DNA from: Calothrix sp. NIES-4105
Lineage (GTDB): Bacteria > Cyanobacteriota > Cyanobacteriia > Cyanobacteriales > Nostocaceae
Reading direction: 5' to 3'
DNA: 64,000 nucleotides
Assembly: GCF_002368415.1 (NCBI RefSeq)
Contig: NZ_AP018290.1
Coordinates: forward strand, 2,865,614 to 2,929,613
Positions 34,971-43,836 of the stretch are shown piece by piece. The notes beneath the pieces are model-generated. The model saw nothing but the letters and a program-made list of their open reading frames with translations. It had not been told where the DNA came from and made no database searches. The position numbers and the translations under genes are program-made. Numbering within the stretch: position 1 is the first letter of the stretch; every line of letters begins with the position of its first letter.

Positions 34971-36677
34971 TCAAAATCTCAAGGTAGTTCGCACTGTTCC
35001 AACATAGATTGAATCGTTATTGCTGTTATGCTCTGGATTTGTAATCATTAATATACCAAAGGTAACTCCAACATTTTTTAAGGCTTGCAGTCGATAAAAA
35101 GCTTCAAAATGCAATGAAGTATCTGAATCTTGATATTTATTATTTGCAACTGTAAAATCGTTACTTGTTACTTTGGGTGGTTGACCAATTACAAAACCCG
35201 CTACGCTACCTTCGGAACCTAAGTCTGGCAAAGCGAGAGTTAATGCCCAGTTGAAAATATTAGCTGTCGGATTGCCTGGTAAGTCGAGAGCTTCTGCGTG
35301 TGTGTACCCAACCCAACCTCCAATGGTGATATTAGGGTTGATTTTAATCGTAGACTGAAGCCCGAAGGAGTTTGCAACGATTGCTTCGCTTTCATCATCA
35401 AATGGGTCATTTGCACGCGCGCTTCCTGTTCCGGTGCTGATACTATTGTATGAGTGGATGTAAGTTAAACCAAATTCAATGTCTTGTGCTGGTTCTAGTG
35501 TTAGTTGTGCAATGGCGCCATAATCAGCTTTACTAAATCCTACTTCTGGGTCGTTGACATCGCTGGCAACGAAACCCACTTCAAACTCGAAAGCATTACT
35601 AATTTCATAACTTATTCCTAAACCACTGCCTCCTCCAGTACGATAAATAGGGTTACGTTGACCAAAACGGGAAATGGCGCCTCTCGAACTTCCACTATGA
35701 TAAGGATTGAGAGGGTCAGTAAAGTCTGCTAGATCACCACCGATAAAAGGTATAATAACTTTGACATCCTTACTAATTAGAAAAGAATAATTTATACCAT
35801 TAAGACGAATTTGATTATCGTTGTTACCTTGAATAGCCAAACGAGCCATGTTAGTTCCAGTCACTCTATCAAGTCTAGGGAAATTAGTAGTTTGCAAACG
35901 AATTCTTAGGTTGTCTTTACCTGTAAAACTAGTGTTAAAGTTGATGCGAGCGCGCGAACCGAAAGTAATATTATTATTATCGTTATCATTTTCTTCATCT
36001 TCATTGTTTACATTTGCTTCATTCCCAACACCAGTCACGGCAAATACTGCCTCTCCACTCAACTTAGTCGTTGTGGAAAATTGATTAATTTCTGCTGCTG
36101 GTAAGCGTTGCTCTAAAAGTTCTACTCTTCTTTGTAAATTTTTTATTTCTGTTGCAAATTCACTTTGTAAGCGTTGCAAAACTTTCAAATCTTCCTGCGT
36201 CACGTTTTTAGGATTCAATGCAATTTGCTTATTAATAGAGTCAATTGCAGTATTTACGATTGTAGCAAACTCATAGCGAGTTAACGAACGATTTCCATCA
36301 AATCTTTTGTCAGCAGGCTGCCCGTAGCGGTCTAATAATAATTGTAGAGCTGTATAAACCCAGTCTGTATGATGTATATCTGACAACTCAGTAATAGAAG
36401 TAATTTCTTTTACACAACTTAGCTCGCACTTTGCGTCATTTTCAATAGAAGTAACTAAATTAGGTTTTTGAGGAAAAGAGGTTTTATCTTGTTTCGTCTC
36501 CGAAGTCAGTTGAGAAGAGGGATGTAACGTATAAGCTTGCGGTGGTAATGTTTCCAAATAAGGTTGAGGTTGCATTTGATTAGATGGCTGCTTAGGTCTA
36601 TCATCAAAAAATCTCTGTGTTTTCTGCGTCTGGAGTGGTAATATATTATTTTTTACCACGCCCGTCACAGAGTTCAC
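34971..36677 (-). CDS. SLH-domain iron-uptake-type porin, without a recognisable signal peptide
   Basis: A 568-residue frame. Residues 95-150 form an SLH domain (LSDIHHTDWVYTALQLLLDRYG, GNRSLTRYEFATIV). Residues 160-195 form a coiled coil (LQRRVELLEQRLP). Then the FSTTTKLSGEAVFAV start of the OprB-like barrel runs to the terminal TLRF. Cyanobacterial porins of this type move iron or small solutes through the outer membrane. The first 22 codons lie inside an inserted palindrome (36612-36682), and the next 70 residues are Gln/Pro-rich with no hydrophobic core. Export is doubtful, or the true start is elsewhere. Confidence 0.83.
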   Translation of the reverse strand: MNSVTGVVKNNILPLQTQKTQRFFDDRPKQPSNQMQPQPYLETLPPQAYTLHPSSQLTSETKQDKTSFPQKPNLVTSIENDAKCELSCVKEITSITELSDIHHTDWVYTALQLLLDRYGQPADKRFDGNRSLTRYEFATIVNTAIDSINKQIALNPKNVTQEDLKVLQRLQSEFATEIKNLQRRVELLEQRLPAAEINQFSTTTKLSGEAVFAVTGVGNEANVNNEDEENDNDNNNITFGSRARINFNTSFTGKDNLRIRLQTTNFPRLDRVTGTNMARLAIQGNNDNQIRLNGINYSFLISKDVKVIIPFIGGDLADFTDPLNPYHSGSSRGAISRFGQRNPIYRTGGGSGLGISYEISNAFEFEVGFVASDVNDPEVGFSKADYGAIAQLTLEPAQDIEFGLTYIHSYNSISTGTGSARANDPFDDESEAIVANSFGLQSTIKINPNITIGGWVGYTHAEALDLPGNPTANIFNWALTLALPDLGSEGSVAGFVIGQPPKVTSNDFTVANNKYQDSDTSLHFEAFYRLQALKNVGVTFGILMITNPEHNSNNDSIYVGTVRTTLRF

Positions 36678-36682
36678 AGAGA
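36612..36682. repeat. 71-bp palindromic repeat forming the 5' end of the porin frame
   Basis: The arms begin TCTCTGTG (36612) and end CACAGAGA (36682). They share TCTCTGTG, CTG-G and GTGGTAA blocks around an AT-rich centre. The words belong to the CTCTGTG/GTGGTAAAAA intergenic repeat type also found near 13285, 19600, 62270 and 62530. Confidence 0.75.
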
Positions 36683-36698
36683 ATAGCAGATTGAAGAG

Positions 36699-37742
36699 TT
36701 ATACTTTGGATAATTCTTTGACAGGTGCCTTTTGGCCTAAAATATCAGGAAGTTGGATTTTATGTTTAGCTAGCATGGTCGCATAACGGTCTGTGAGATA
36801 GCGGTTAAGTTTTCTGTCGAGCTTTTTGAGAAATCTTTTTAAGGGTTTATTTTCTTGTCCGAAACTGACAAAGCGTACAATGGGTTTGATAATTGTTGCG
36901 ATTCGTCTAATACCCAATTTTTTGTATTTGGTTTTGAAATAACCATCTTCGCATAAATCCCATTTTTCGCGGATGCGCTCTAAGCTTGCTAATGTCCAAG
37001 CGTCACTCCAACGCAACATGTAATAATGTAAATCTGTCCACTCTAGAGGTGGTCCTGGTACGTAGGTTATTAAACTATCTGGCTCAAAGTAGACTTTGCC
37101 TCCTGAAGAGGCAACATTCATGCAAAAATCAAGGTGTTCTTTGGTATTGAGCATCGCTTCATCTAGATAACCAATGCGTTCAAATATATCAGTGCGAACT
37201 AAGGTACAATGAAATTCCGCTAATTCTGTTTCGGTGCGCTGAAGTTGGGGACGCAATTCTACTGCATTATGACCTTGTTTGTACATTTTTTCGCGTAGAT
37301 GGCGCCGACCTTTAACATCAACAACTATATGACTTTCCCCACCTGCGAAGTGTACTCTTTGGTGAATAGGTTTCTTTTCGCACATTAATGGACCAACTAC
37401 GGTAGCTTCTGTTTCCTCTGCACAGTCAACTAAAGCTTTTAACCAACCTGGAGAAACCACTACATCGTTATCAACGAAAACTAAGTATTTTGTATCAACG
37501 TGACTTAAACCAATGTTACGCGCGTGGTTGGGAGAGAGGTAGTAATCTGTACGAATGAGTTTAAAATTCTTTTCTCGTGCTTTTGTTTCGAGATAGCGAC
37601 GAACTTTAGCTGGTGAGTTTCCATCAACGTAAATTAATTTGAACGGAAAATCTGTATGCTCATAAATGCTTAAGAGCGATTCTTGTGTACAGCTAAAACG
37701 TTCGCGCGGTACGATAACTAGTGTAACAATTGGTTCTGTCAT
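36699..37742 (-). CDS. family 2 glycosyltransferase
   Basis: 347 residues from ATG 37742. I chose this start because GGAG lies eight bases upstream and it removes a 38-base overlap with the previous gene. The GT-A fold is visible: VTLVIVPRERFSCTQESL, KLIYVDGNSP, then NHARNIGLSHVDTKYLVFVDNDVVVSPGWL with the metal-binding DND near residue 95. A C-terminal basic region follows. It transfers a sugar from a nucleotide donor, probably at the cytoplasmic face. It is the last gene of the minus-strand glycan cluster. Confidence 0.9.
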   Translation of the reverse strand: MTEPIVTLVIVPRERFSCTQESLLSIYEHTDFPFKLIYVDGNSPAKVRRYLETKAREKNFKLIRTDYYLSPNHARNIGLSHVDTKYLVFVDNDVVVSPGWLKALVDCAEETEATVVGPLMCEKKPIHQRVHFAGGESHIVVDVKGRRHLREKMYKQGHNAVELRPQLQRTETELAEFHCTLVRTDIFERIGYLDEAMLNTKEHLDFCMNVASSGGKVYFEPDSLITYVPGPPLEWTDLHYYMLRWSDAWTLASLERIREKWDLCEDGYFKTKYKKLGIRRIATIIKPIVRFVSFGQENKPLKRFLKKLDRKLNRYLTDRYATMLAKHKIQLPDILGQKAPVKELSKV

Positions 37743-37758
37743 TGTTAATAACTCCATG

Positions 37759-39060
37759 TTATTTGTGTTGTAGTTGTATGGTGGCTTTTGCCGCACTTAC
37801 GTTGTATTTGTGTTGAAGCAATTTACCATTCAATATTTGCTGATATATTTCAATTAGTTCATCATTAAGTTTGGTCATATCGTAGTTTTGTTCGACGCGC
37901 GTTCGACCAGCTTTACCCATTTTCACCCAGTCTTGTGAATGCTCAATTAAATAAATTATTTTTTCAGCTATTGCATCCGCGTCATGTTCTGGTACTAAGA
38001 ACCCAGAAATTCCATCTTCGACTAATTCGGGAATTCCACCATGCAATGTACTAATTACAGGTAAACCCATTGCCATTGCTTCTTTGAGGGTATTAACTGG
38101 TGCGTCTTGGTTTCCGTCTTTACCAGTTACGCTAGGAGCAACAAATATGTGGCAAGTGTCAAGAATTTCTACTATTTCTTTTTGGTGTTTCCATCCTAAT
38201 AATTTGACAATGTGACTGATATTTAGTTCTGCGCTTAATCTTTCAAACTTTTCTTTGAGTTCACCGTCGCCAATTATATTATATTCAAGGTTTGGGTAAA
38301 CTTTAGCTACTTGGGCGATAGCTTTGATTACATATTCTATACCTTTTTTTTCAACGAGGCGCCCTGTAGTGGCTATTCTAATTATTCCATCATCTGGTTT
38401 AAGACGCTCTTTGAAGAAGAACTTACTACAATCAATTCCTGAACCATGAACATGAATCATATCTGGGTAACAACCCAAGGCAACGGCTTTATTTTTAAAA
38501 AATTCACAGTTAGCTAGGAAAAAATCTGTTTCTCTAAATAATTCTTGATAAACTTTTTCTCCCCATTTTGGTAAAAATTTACTAATATCTGAACCGCGAA
38601 AGGTTGAAATTATTTTACCCTCGATTAAACCAAGTTGACGAAACCACACGCCAAATACACCTAAAGTACTAAATTGACAGTGGATAATGTCGTATGATTT
38701 TTTTTCTAAAAGTGGTATTGCTCGATAGAATATTTTTAATGATTTAGCTTGGCTAACATATCGAGAGGTGTTGAGTAACTGTAAACAGACTGAAGGATTT
38801 TTATGGAAGTTGATTAATAGTAAACCTAAACCTTTAATCCATCTCCATAATTCATTTTCGGGTCGAGTGGGTGCGTAAATAGTACGTTCTAGTAGGTTAT
38901 ATTGCTCTACTAATGGATGCACTTTTGATATATCTTCTGGTAGTCCATCAAGTGAGTAGATATCTACTTCGTGTCCACGTTCGATTGCTCCTGCAATTTG
39001 GTTTAATATAAATGGTTCTGATAGCACTGGAAAATGTGCTACTAAGTATGCTACTTTCAT
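37759..39060 (-). CDS. family 4 glycosyltransferase (paralogue 1)
   Basis: A 433-residue GT-B enzyme. The N-terminal domain begins MKVAYLVAHFPVLSEPFILNQI with HCQFSTLGVFG near residue 120. The C-terminal domain has TTGRLVEKKGIEYVIKA, VKLLGWKHQKEIVEIL and the donor-binding NTLKEAMAMGLPVISTLHGGIPELV with its E-x7-E-like pattern. It is closely related to the next gene upstream (39165-40460), so the pair arose by duplication. It probably adds successive sugars to the same glycan. The gap to its neighbour contains the CACAAAGG repeat. Confidence 0.92.
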   Translation of the reverse strand: MKVAYLVAHFPVLSEPFILNQIAGAIERGHEVDIYSLDGLPEDISKVHPLVEQYNLLERTIYAPTRPENELWRWIKGLGLLLINFHKNPSVCLQLLNTSRYVSQAKSLKIFYRAIPLLEKKSYDIIHCQFSTLGVFGVWFRQLGLIEGKIISTFRGSDISKFLPKWGEKVYQELFRETDFFLANCEFFKNKAVALGCYPDMIHVHGSGIDCSKFFFKERLKPDDGIIRIATTGRLVEKKGIEYVIKAIAQVAKVYPNLEYNIIGDGELKEKFERLSAELNISHIVKLLGWKHQKEIVEILDTCHIFVAPSVTGKDGNQDAPVNTLKEAMAMGLPVISTLHGGIPELVEDGISGFLVPEHDADAIAEKIIYLIEHSQDWVKMGKAGRTRVEQNYDMTKLNDELIEIYQQILNGKLLQHKYNVSAAKATIQLQHK

Positions 39061-39164
39061 GCTTTTCAGTATAATTGATTAAAAGATGGTGTTGAAGAAA
39101 AAACCACAAAGGCACAAAGGGCACAAAGGAAGAAAAGAAAGAGAAGGTAGGTTTGACAAAAGGT

Positions 39165-40460
39165 TTAAGATTGGCATATTAATTCCTGCGTATTTTGTGC
39201 GGGTGTTTGTTTAGGTTTAGGAGATGTCAACATTTGCTGATAAATTGTGACTAGTTCATCATTAAGCTTGTTCATGTCATATTTTTCTTCAACGCGCGCG
39301 CGTCCTGAAGTACCCATTTGTTCCCAAAGTTGGGGATGTGAGATGAGGTAAGTTAATTTCTGGGCAATAGCATCTGAGTCACGTTCGGGGACTAAAAACC
39401 CAGAAATATTATCTTGAACTAATTCGGGAATTCCACCATGTATTGTGCTTATTACTGGTAAACCCATTGCCATCGCTTCTTTGAGGGTATTTACGGGTGC
39501 ATCTTGGTTGCCATCAGATGCTGTAACGCTGGGAGCAATGAAAATATGAGAGTTATCAAGGATGTGAACGATTTCTTTTTGCTGTTTCCACCCTAATAAT
39601 TTCACGATATGACCAATATTTAATTCTGTTATTAGCTGCTCAAAATGGTTTTTTAATTCACCGTCACCGATAATGTTATATTCGATATTTGGATGTGATT
39701 GGGCTATTTTGGCAACCGCGCGGATAGCATACTCGATACCTTTTTTTTCTACTAGGCGCCCTGTAGTGGCAATTTTCACTTTACCATCAACCGGGTAATA
39801 GCGAGGTTTAAACAAGAATTTACTACAATCTAATCCTGAACCGTGAATAACAAGTCTTTGTGGGTCGCAACCTAAATTAATCGCGCGGTTGCCAAAGTAT
39901 TCACAGTTAGCAAGAAAAAACTCACCTTCTCTAAAAAGTTGATTATAAACGTTTATGCCATTTTCTTGGACATATTTACTAATATCAATACCACGAAATG
40001 TAGTAATTAGTTTGCCTTTAATTATACCAGCATCACGGTAAGCGAGAGCAATAGGCGCCAAAGTTCCAAATTGACAGTGAATTATATCATACGAACCATC
40101 TTGAAGTAGTGATACAGTACGATAGAAAGTCTTTAAATTATTTACTTCAGAGCCATATTTATTATAATCAAAAAGCTGTAAAGTTTTTATAGAACCTTTG
40201 TGTAGATTCTTCAACATTAAACCTACACCTTGAAAAAATCGTACATACCAATTTTCGGGAACAGTTGGAGGAAAATAAGTACGCTCAAGTAGTTTATATT
40301 CTTCCACAACAGGATGAACTTTACCCGTATAGTTCTTTGGCAAACCATTAACAGGATGAATGTGAACATCATGCCCACGTTCAATTAAACCTGTAATCTG
40401 ATTAAGAATGAAAGCTTCTGATAATACTGGAAAACGCCAAACTATAAATGCTATCTTCAT
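39165..40460 (-). CDS. family 4 glycosyltransferase (paralogue 2)
   Basis: 431 residues from ATG 40460, which has GAGGAG six bases upstream. The open frame extends to 40511, but those 17 codons (MNHKGHKEHKGRKE) simply translate the dispersed CACAAAG repeat and are not protein. Motifs match paralogue 1 almost line by line: PVLSEAFILNQI, HCQFGTLAPIA, TTGRLVEKKGIEYAI, NTLKEAMAMGLPVIST. Many GT4 enzymes of this subgroup build exopolysaccharide or lipopolysaccharide side chains. Confidence 0.92.
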   Translation of the reverse strand: MKIAFIVWRFPVLSEAFILNQITGLIERGHDVHIHPVNGLPKNYTGKVHPVVEEYKLLERTYFPPTVPENWYVRFFQGVGLMLKNLHKGSIKTLQLFDYNKYGSEVNNLKTFYRTVSLLQDGSYDIIHCQFGTLAPIALAYRDAGIIKGKLITTFRGIDISKYVQENGINVYNQLFREGEFFLANCEYFGNRAINLGCDPQRLVIHGSGLDCSKFLFKPRYYPVDGKVKIATTGRLVEKKGIEYAIRAVAKIAQSHPNIEYNIIGDGELKNHFEQLITELNIGHIVKLLGWKQQKEIVHILDNSHIFIAPSVTASDGNQDAPVNTLKEAMAMGLPVISTIHGGIPELVQDNISGFLVPERDSDAIAQKLTYLISHPQLWEQMGTSGRARVEEKYDMNKLNDELVTIYQQMLTSPKPKQTPAQNTQELICQS

Positions 40461-40522
40461 TTTATTCTCCTCTTTTCTTCCTTTGTGTTCTTTGTGCCCT
40501 TTGTGGTTCATTACTTAAATAA

Positions 40523-41674
40523 TCATCTTATGTTGGGTTGCACTGCGTTTACCCAACCTACATTCATTGCTTGTAATATTGGAGGATGATACTCATCGGG
40601 GTACTGAATACTGCTAATAGTTCCTTGTTGAATTTGCAAGCGGTTTTTCCCATCTAAATTTAAGCCGATAGCTTGACAAATCAATGTTTGAATCGTCTCT
40701 TCTTTTGCTACTGCTAAACCAGTCACTAAGTTATTTGAATCTATAGTTTGATTATGAATCGTTCTTAGCCATTCAGATAAATCTTGTACAACTTTCAAAT
40801 CCGCTGTTTCTGGATGGTATTTTATTACTTCTTCTGCTAAGGTTTGTGAATCATCAAAAGAATCACTCAAACACAACAGAATATTAATTTCCTTAAGTTG
40901 TTTTACTAAACTATTAATTTGTTCAGCACTGGCGCCTGTAGGTATAAGCAGAAGACGTAAACCTTTACCACCTTCTTGAGTAGAAAGATTTTCCCCAACG
41001 TGGGAAGCCAAATTCATTATTTCCAGGCACCCTGATTCTAAAGTACCATCAGGAAAATTCAATATACTAATACCGCAGTTTGATTGCTGGATACAGTGGT
41101 AGCGGTCGGGAGTAATGCCAAGGGCTGTACTAATTAAAGCACGGTTTGTACCACCGTGAACAACTAGTAAGAGAGTTTTACCAATATTATTAGGTAAGAC
41201 TTGTTGCCAAAATTTATTTATTCGGTCGTAAAGGTCAATAGCTGGGTAAAACCTCTCCCCTACAAGGAGAGGAGAACTGTTCATGTAAAATTGATCAGGG
41301 TGCCGTTTCCAATTACTATATTCTTGAGGAAAATTTTTTTTTACATATTGGAATGCTTTTCCTTGCCATGCTGGTAAATCAGTTTCTCTCAATAATTCAG
41401 AAACTATTATTGTTTCTGGCTCTAATGAAGGCGCCACTACCTGTAAAATTTCTCTAGCAGTTTGTTGCGCGCGCTTTAAAGAACTGGTATATACTGCATC
41501 AAATGTTAAACCTTTAAGATAATTTCCAGTTTTGCGCGCGTCTTTGTATCCAACTTCGGTAAGTACTGATTCGTCACTACAACCTTGATATAATCCAAGA
41601 GCGTTATAACTGCTTTGTCCGTGTCGCACTAAAATAACGCGGGTTGCTTTGCATTTCTCAAGCTTCGAGTGCAT
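40523..41674 (-). CDS. histidine phosphatase family protein (phosphoglycerate-mutase-like)
   Basis: 383 residues from ATG 41674, preceded by GGGAGAT; the longer frame to 41758 lies inside the ABC transporter gene. The N-terminal domain has the catalytic VILVRHGQSSYN and the second His in LVVHGGTNRALI, with ELLRETDLPAWQGK between. The C-terminal 170 residues (RLLLIPTGASAEQINSL...) form an additional domain I cannot name. A palindromic repeat unit appears inserted in the coding DNA at 41248-41275. The gene overlaps the transporter by 17 bases, so it probably serves the same pathway, perhaps dephosphorylating a sugar or nucleotide intermediate. Confidence 0.85.
   Translation of the reverse strand: MHSKLEKCKATRVILVRHGQSSYNALGLYQGCSDESVLTEVGYKDARKTGNYLKGLTFDAVYTSSLKRAQQTAREILQVVAPSLEPETIIVSELLRETDLPAWQGKAFQYVKKNFPQEYSNWKRHPDQFYMNSSPLLVGERFYPAIDLYDRINKFWQQVLPNNIGKTLLLVVHGGTNRALISTALGITPDRYHCIQQSNCGISILNFPDGTLESGCLEIMNLASHVGENLSTQEGGKGLRLLLIPTGASAEQINSLVKQLKEINILLCLSDSFDDSQTLAEEVIKYHPETADLKVVQDLSEWLRTIHNQTIDSNNLVTGLAVAKEETIQTLICQAIGLNLDGKNRLQIQQGTISSIQYPDEYHPPILQAMNVGWVNAVQPNIR
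41248..41275. repeat. CTCTCC/GGAGAG palindromic repeat within the phosphatase gene
   Basis: Arms CTCTCC (41253-41258) and GGAGAG (41266-41271) flanked by AAAAC. The related intergenic repeat at 48207-48299 shares the AAACCTCTCCCC word. In the protein it encodes SSPLLVGERF, an in-frame stretch typical of translated cyanobacterial repeats. Confidence 0.65.
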
Positions 41675-43511
41675 AAGTATCTCCCTTTGAGTCGCTATCA
41701 ATAATAGTTTGCATACGGTATAGAGTTGCATAACGTTCACCTTGACGCATAAGTTCACGGTGAGTACCTTGCTCTAAAACACGTCCACTCTCTATATAAA
41801 AGATAATGTCAGCGTTTTCTACTGCTCTCAGGTTATGAGAAATAACAAATGTTGTTCTACCTTCGCTAAGTTTTTCGAGTGCAGCGTTGACGGTGCGCTC
41901 GCTGGCGTTATCTAAACCTGTAGTTGGTTCATCTAAAATGATAATCGGCGCCTGACGAATCGCAGCACGGGCAATTGCGATGCGTTGCCTTTGTCCCCCG
42001 GAAAGTGTACCACCCCGTTCGCTTAAAATTGTGTCGTAACCTTGGGGTAGTTTGATTATAAAGTCGTGGGCATTAGCTAGACGCGCGGCTTTTTCGACTT
42101 CCTTATCGGTGGCGCCAAGTCTTCCGTGAGCTATATTCTCTTTAACACTAGCAGCAAATAATACGCTGTCTTGTAAAACTACACTGATTTGTTGTCGTAG
42201 TGAATCAAGCGTATACTCTCTAATATCTTGACCATCGATTAAAACGCGACCCGCTTCGGGGTCATATAAACGTAGAATAAGACTGAGTAAAGTTGATTTG
42301 CCACCTCCCGATGGTCCGACGATGGCGACTTGTTGCCCTGGTTGAACTACAAAGTTTACATCTTTTAATATTTCTGTACCTGTATCGTAACCAAAAGAAA
42401 CATTTTCAAACCTTACCGTACCAAAGAAGGGATGTGCTTTCTTAGCGCTAGGGTTATCGCGTACATTTGGTTCATAGTCTAAAATTTCTACTACTCGTTC
42501 TCCAGAAGCTGTTGCTTTAGCTATTTGCCCGACTTGGTTAGAGAGTTTACGCATCGGTTCAAAAGCATTTCTGAGGTAAGTCATAAATACTAGTAGTTCC
42601 CCAGGACTTAGTTGCTTGTCTAAAACTACATGTGAACCGCGCCATAATACTACAGCAATAATAATTGCCATTAATATCTGTACAATTCTTTCTAGTGCGG
42701 CTGATAGTCTGAGAGATTCGATAGCTTCGTCTAGACTTTTTTGGTTTTGCTTGGCAAAAATGCCGTGTAACATTTCTTGGAGCGATAGAACTTGCACAAC
42801 TTTAATGGCGCCAATTGTTTCACCTGTCGTAGCAGCTAAAACTCCTTCGGAGTCACGATGCTGTTTAGCAAATTTACGAATGCGACTAATCATGTTTTTG
42901 GTCAACAAGGTGAGTAGAGGGAAAATAGTCAGTGCTACTAACGCTAATTCCCAGTTAAGAAAAAACATGATTACTAGCATCCCCACCAGAGATAAAATGT
43001 TAGTAATTAAAGGCAAGGCAGTTTTGACGGTGACAGTCCGCATCTTTTCAATATCTGCCGTGACACGGGTAATTAAGTCACCACTTTTAGATTTTTGGTG
43101 GAAAGAGAGGGAGAGACGTTGTAAGTGGTTGAATACATTACCTCGTACAACTGACAAAACCCGAATGACAGCAAGGGACATCCCGTAAGTACTTAAGTAT
43201 GCAGCCATGCTACCTACCCCAGTAATAACTACAATTGCTACAGCTGATAGAGTCAGTAACGCAATTGGACTAAGACCGAAATGATTTGCGGCGCCTGCGG
43301 TGTTGTTGTGAGCAGGTATGAGAATATAGTCAAAGACAAACTTTAAGGGCCAAGGCTCTAGTAAACGTAAACCAGTTTCAAGTAATAGTGCAAAGAAAGA
43401 ACCAATAATTAAAAGTCTTTCCTTACGGATATATGGGGAAAACTTCCGCAAAATCCTTACTATTGCTGGTATAACTCCTTTTAAATCTTTTTCTTTGGAG
43501 CGCTTGCCCAT
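41658..43511 (-). CDS. MsbA/HepA-type ABC exporter (fused membrane and ATPase domains)
   Basis: 617 residues. Residues 35-330 contain six membrane helices and the conserved VFNHLQRLSLSFHQKSKSGDLITRV. Residues 365-600 form the ATPase: Walker A VGPSGGGKST, Q-loop VLQDSVLF, signature [15 protein letters not shown], Walker B PIIILDEPTTGLD and H-loop VISHNL. Half-transporters of this type dimerise to flip lipids, glycolipids or polysaccharide intermediates; HepA acts in heterocyst envelope formation. Flanked by glycosyltransferases, it likely exports the product of this cluster. Confidence 0.92.
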   Translation of the reverse strand: MGKRSKEKDLKGVIPAIVRILRKFSPYIRKERLLIIGSFFALLLETGLRLLEPWPLKFVFDYILIPAHNNTAGAANHFGLSPIALLTLSAVAIVVITGVGSMAAYLSTYGMSLAVIRVLSVVRGNVFNHLQRLSLSFHQKSKSGDLITRVTADIEKMRTVTVKTALPLITNILSLVGMLVIMFFLNWELALVALTIFPLLTLLTKNMISRIRKFAKQHRDSEGVLAATTGETIGAIKVVQVLSLQEMLHGIFAKQNQKSLDEAIESLRLSAALERIVQILMAIIIAVVLWRGSHVVLDKQLSPGELLVFMTYLRNAFEPMRKLSNQVGQIAKATASGERVVEILDYEPNVRDNPSAKKAHPFFGTVRFENVSFGYDTGTEILKDVNFVVQPGQQVAIVGPSGGGKSTLLSLILRLYDPEAGRVLIDGQDIREYTLDSLRQQISVVLQDSVLFAASVKENIAHGRLGATDKEVEKAARLANAHDFIIKLPQGYDTILSERGGTLSGGQRQRIAIARAAIRQAPIIILDEPTTGLDNASERTVNAALEKLSEGRTTFVISHNLRAVENADIIFYIESGRVLEQGTHRELMRQGERYATLYRMQTIIDSDSKGDTYALEA

Positions 43512-43836
43512 TTGACTATCTCTCCCTGGTGTTTGAATTTGTTGATCCCCCTAACCCCCCCTTAATAACCTACGGTGTACACATAAGTCTTAAAAAGCGG
43601 GGGTGGCAGGGGTGGCAGGGGTGACAGGGGTGGCAAAAAGGCATGGTTTTAAAGGTTTTTCAGTCCCGCATATATTTACAAGCAGGCGCCGAAGCAAAAT
43701 TGATTTTTTAATCCCCCAACTCTCCAATTGCTTGATTTTCCGTACCCCCCCTGCCTCCCTTCTCCCCTGCCCCCCATGCCAAAGGAGTTGTGTGTACACG
43801 GTAGCCTTAATAACGGGGGGACAAGAAAGGAAGGGG
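43512..43836. repeat. repeat-filled gap with long inverted repeats (43544-43900)
   Basis: Left arm 43544-43566 (GATCCCCC...TTAAT) is complementary to 43879-43900 (ATTAAGGGGGG...GATC). The right arm encodes the last residues of the upstream transferase. Nested arms CTACGGTGTACACA (43570) and TGTGTACACGGTAG (about 43791) form a second pair. At 43596-43637 a GGGGTGGCAG unit is repeated four times. No protein-coding signal is seen; the apparent frames are repeat translations. Confidence 0.75.

Noticed and set aside
40461-40511. N-terminal extension of the GT4 gene (MNHKGHKEHKG...)
   Set aside because: It is the dispersed CACAAAG repeat read in frame; ATG 40460 has a proper GAGGAG site and the family start.
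41675-41758. N-terminal extension of the histidine phosphatase inside the ABC transporter gene
   Set aside because: It would overlap the transporter by 100 bases; ATG 41674 has GGGAGAT upstream and only 17 bases overlap.
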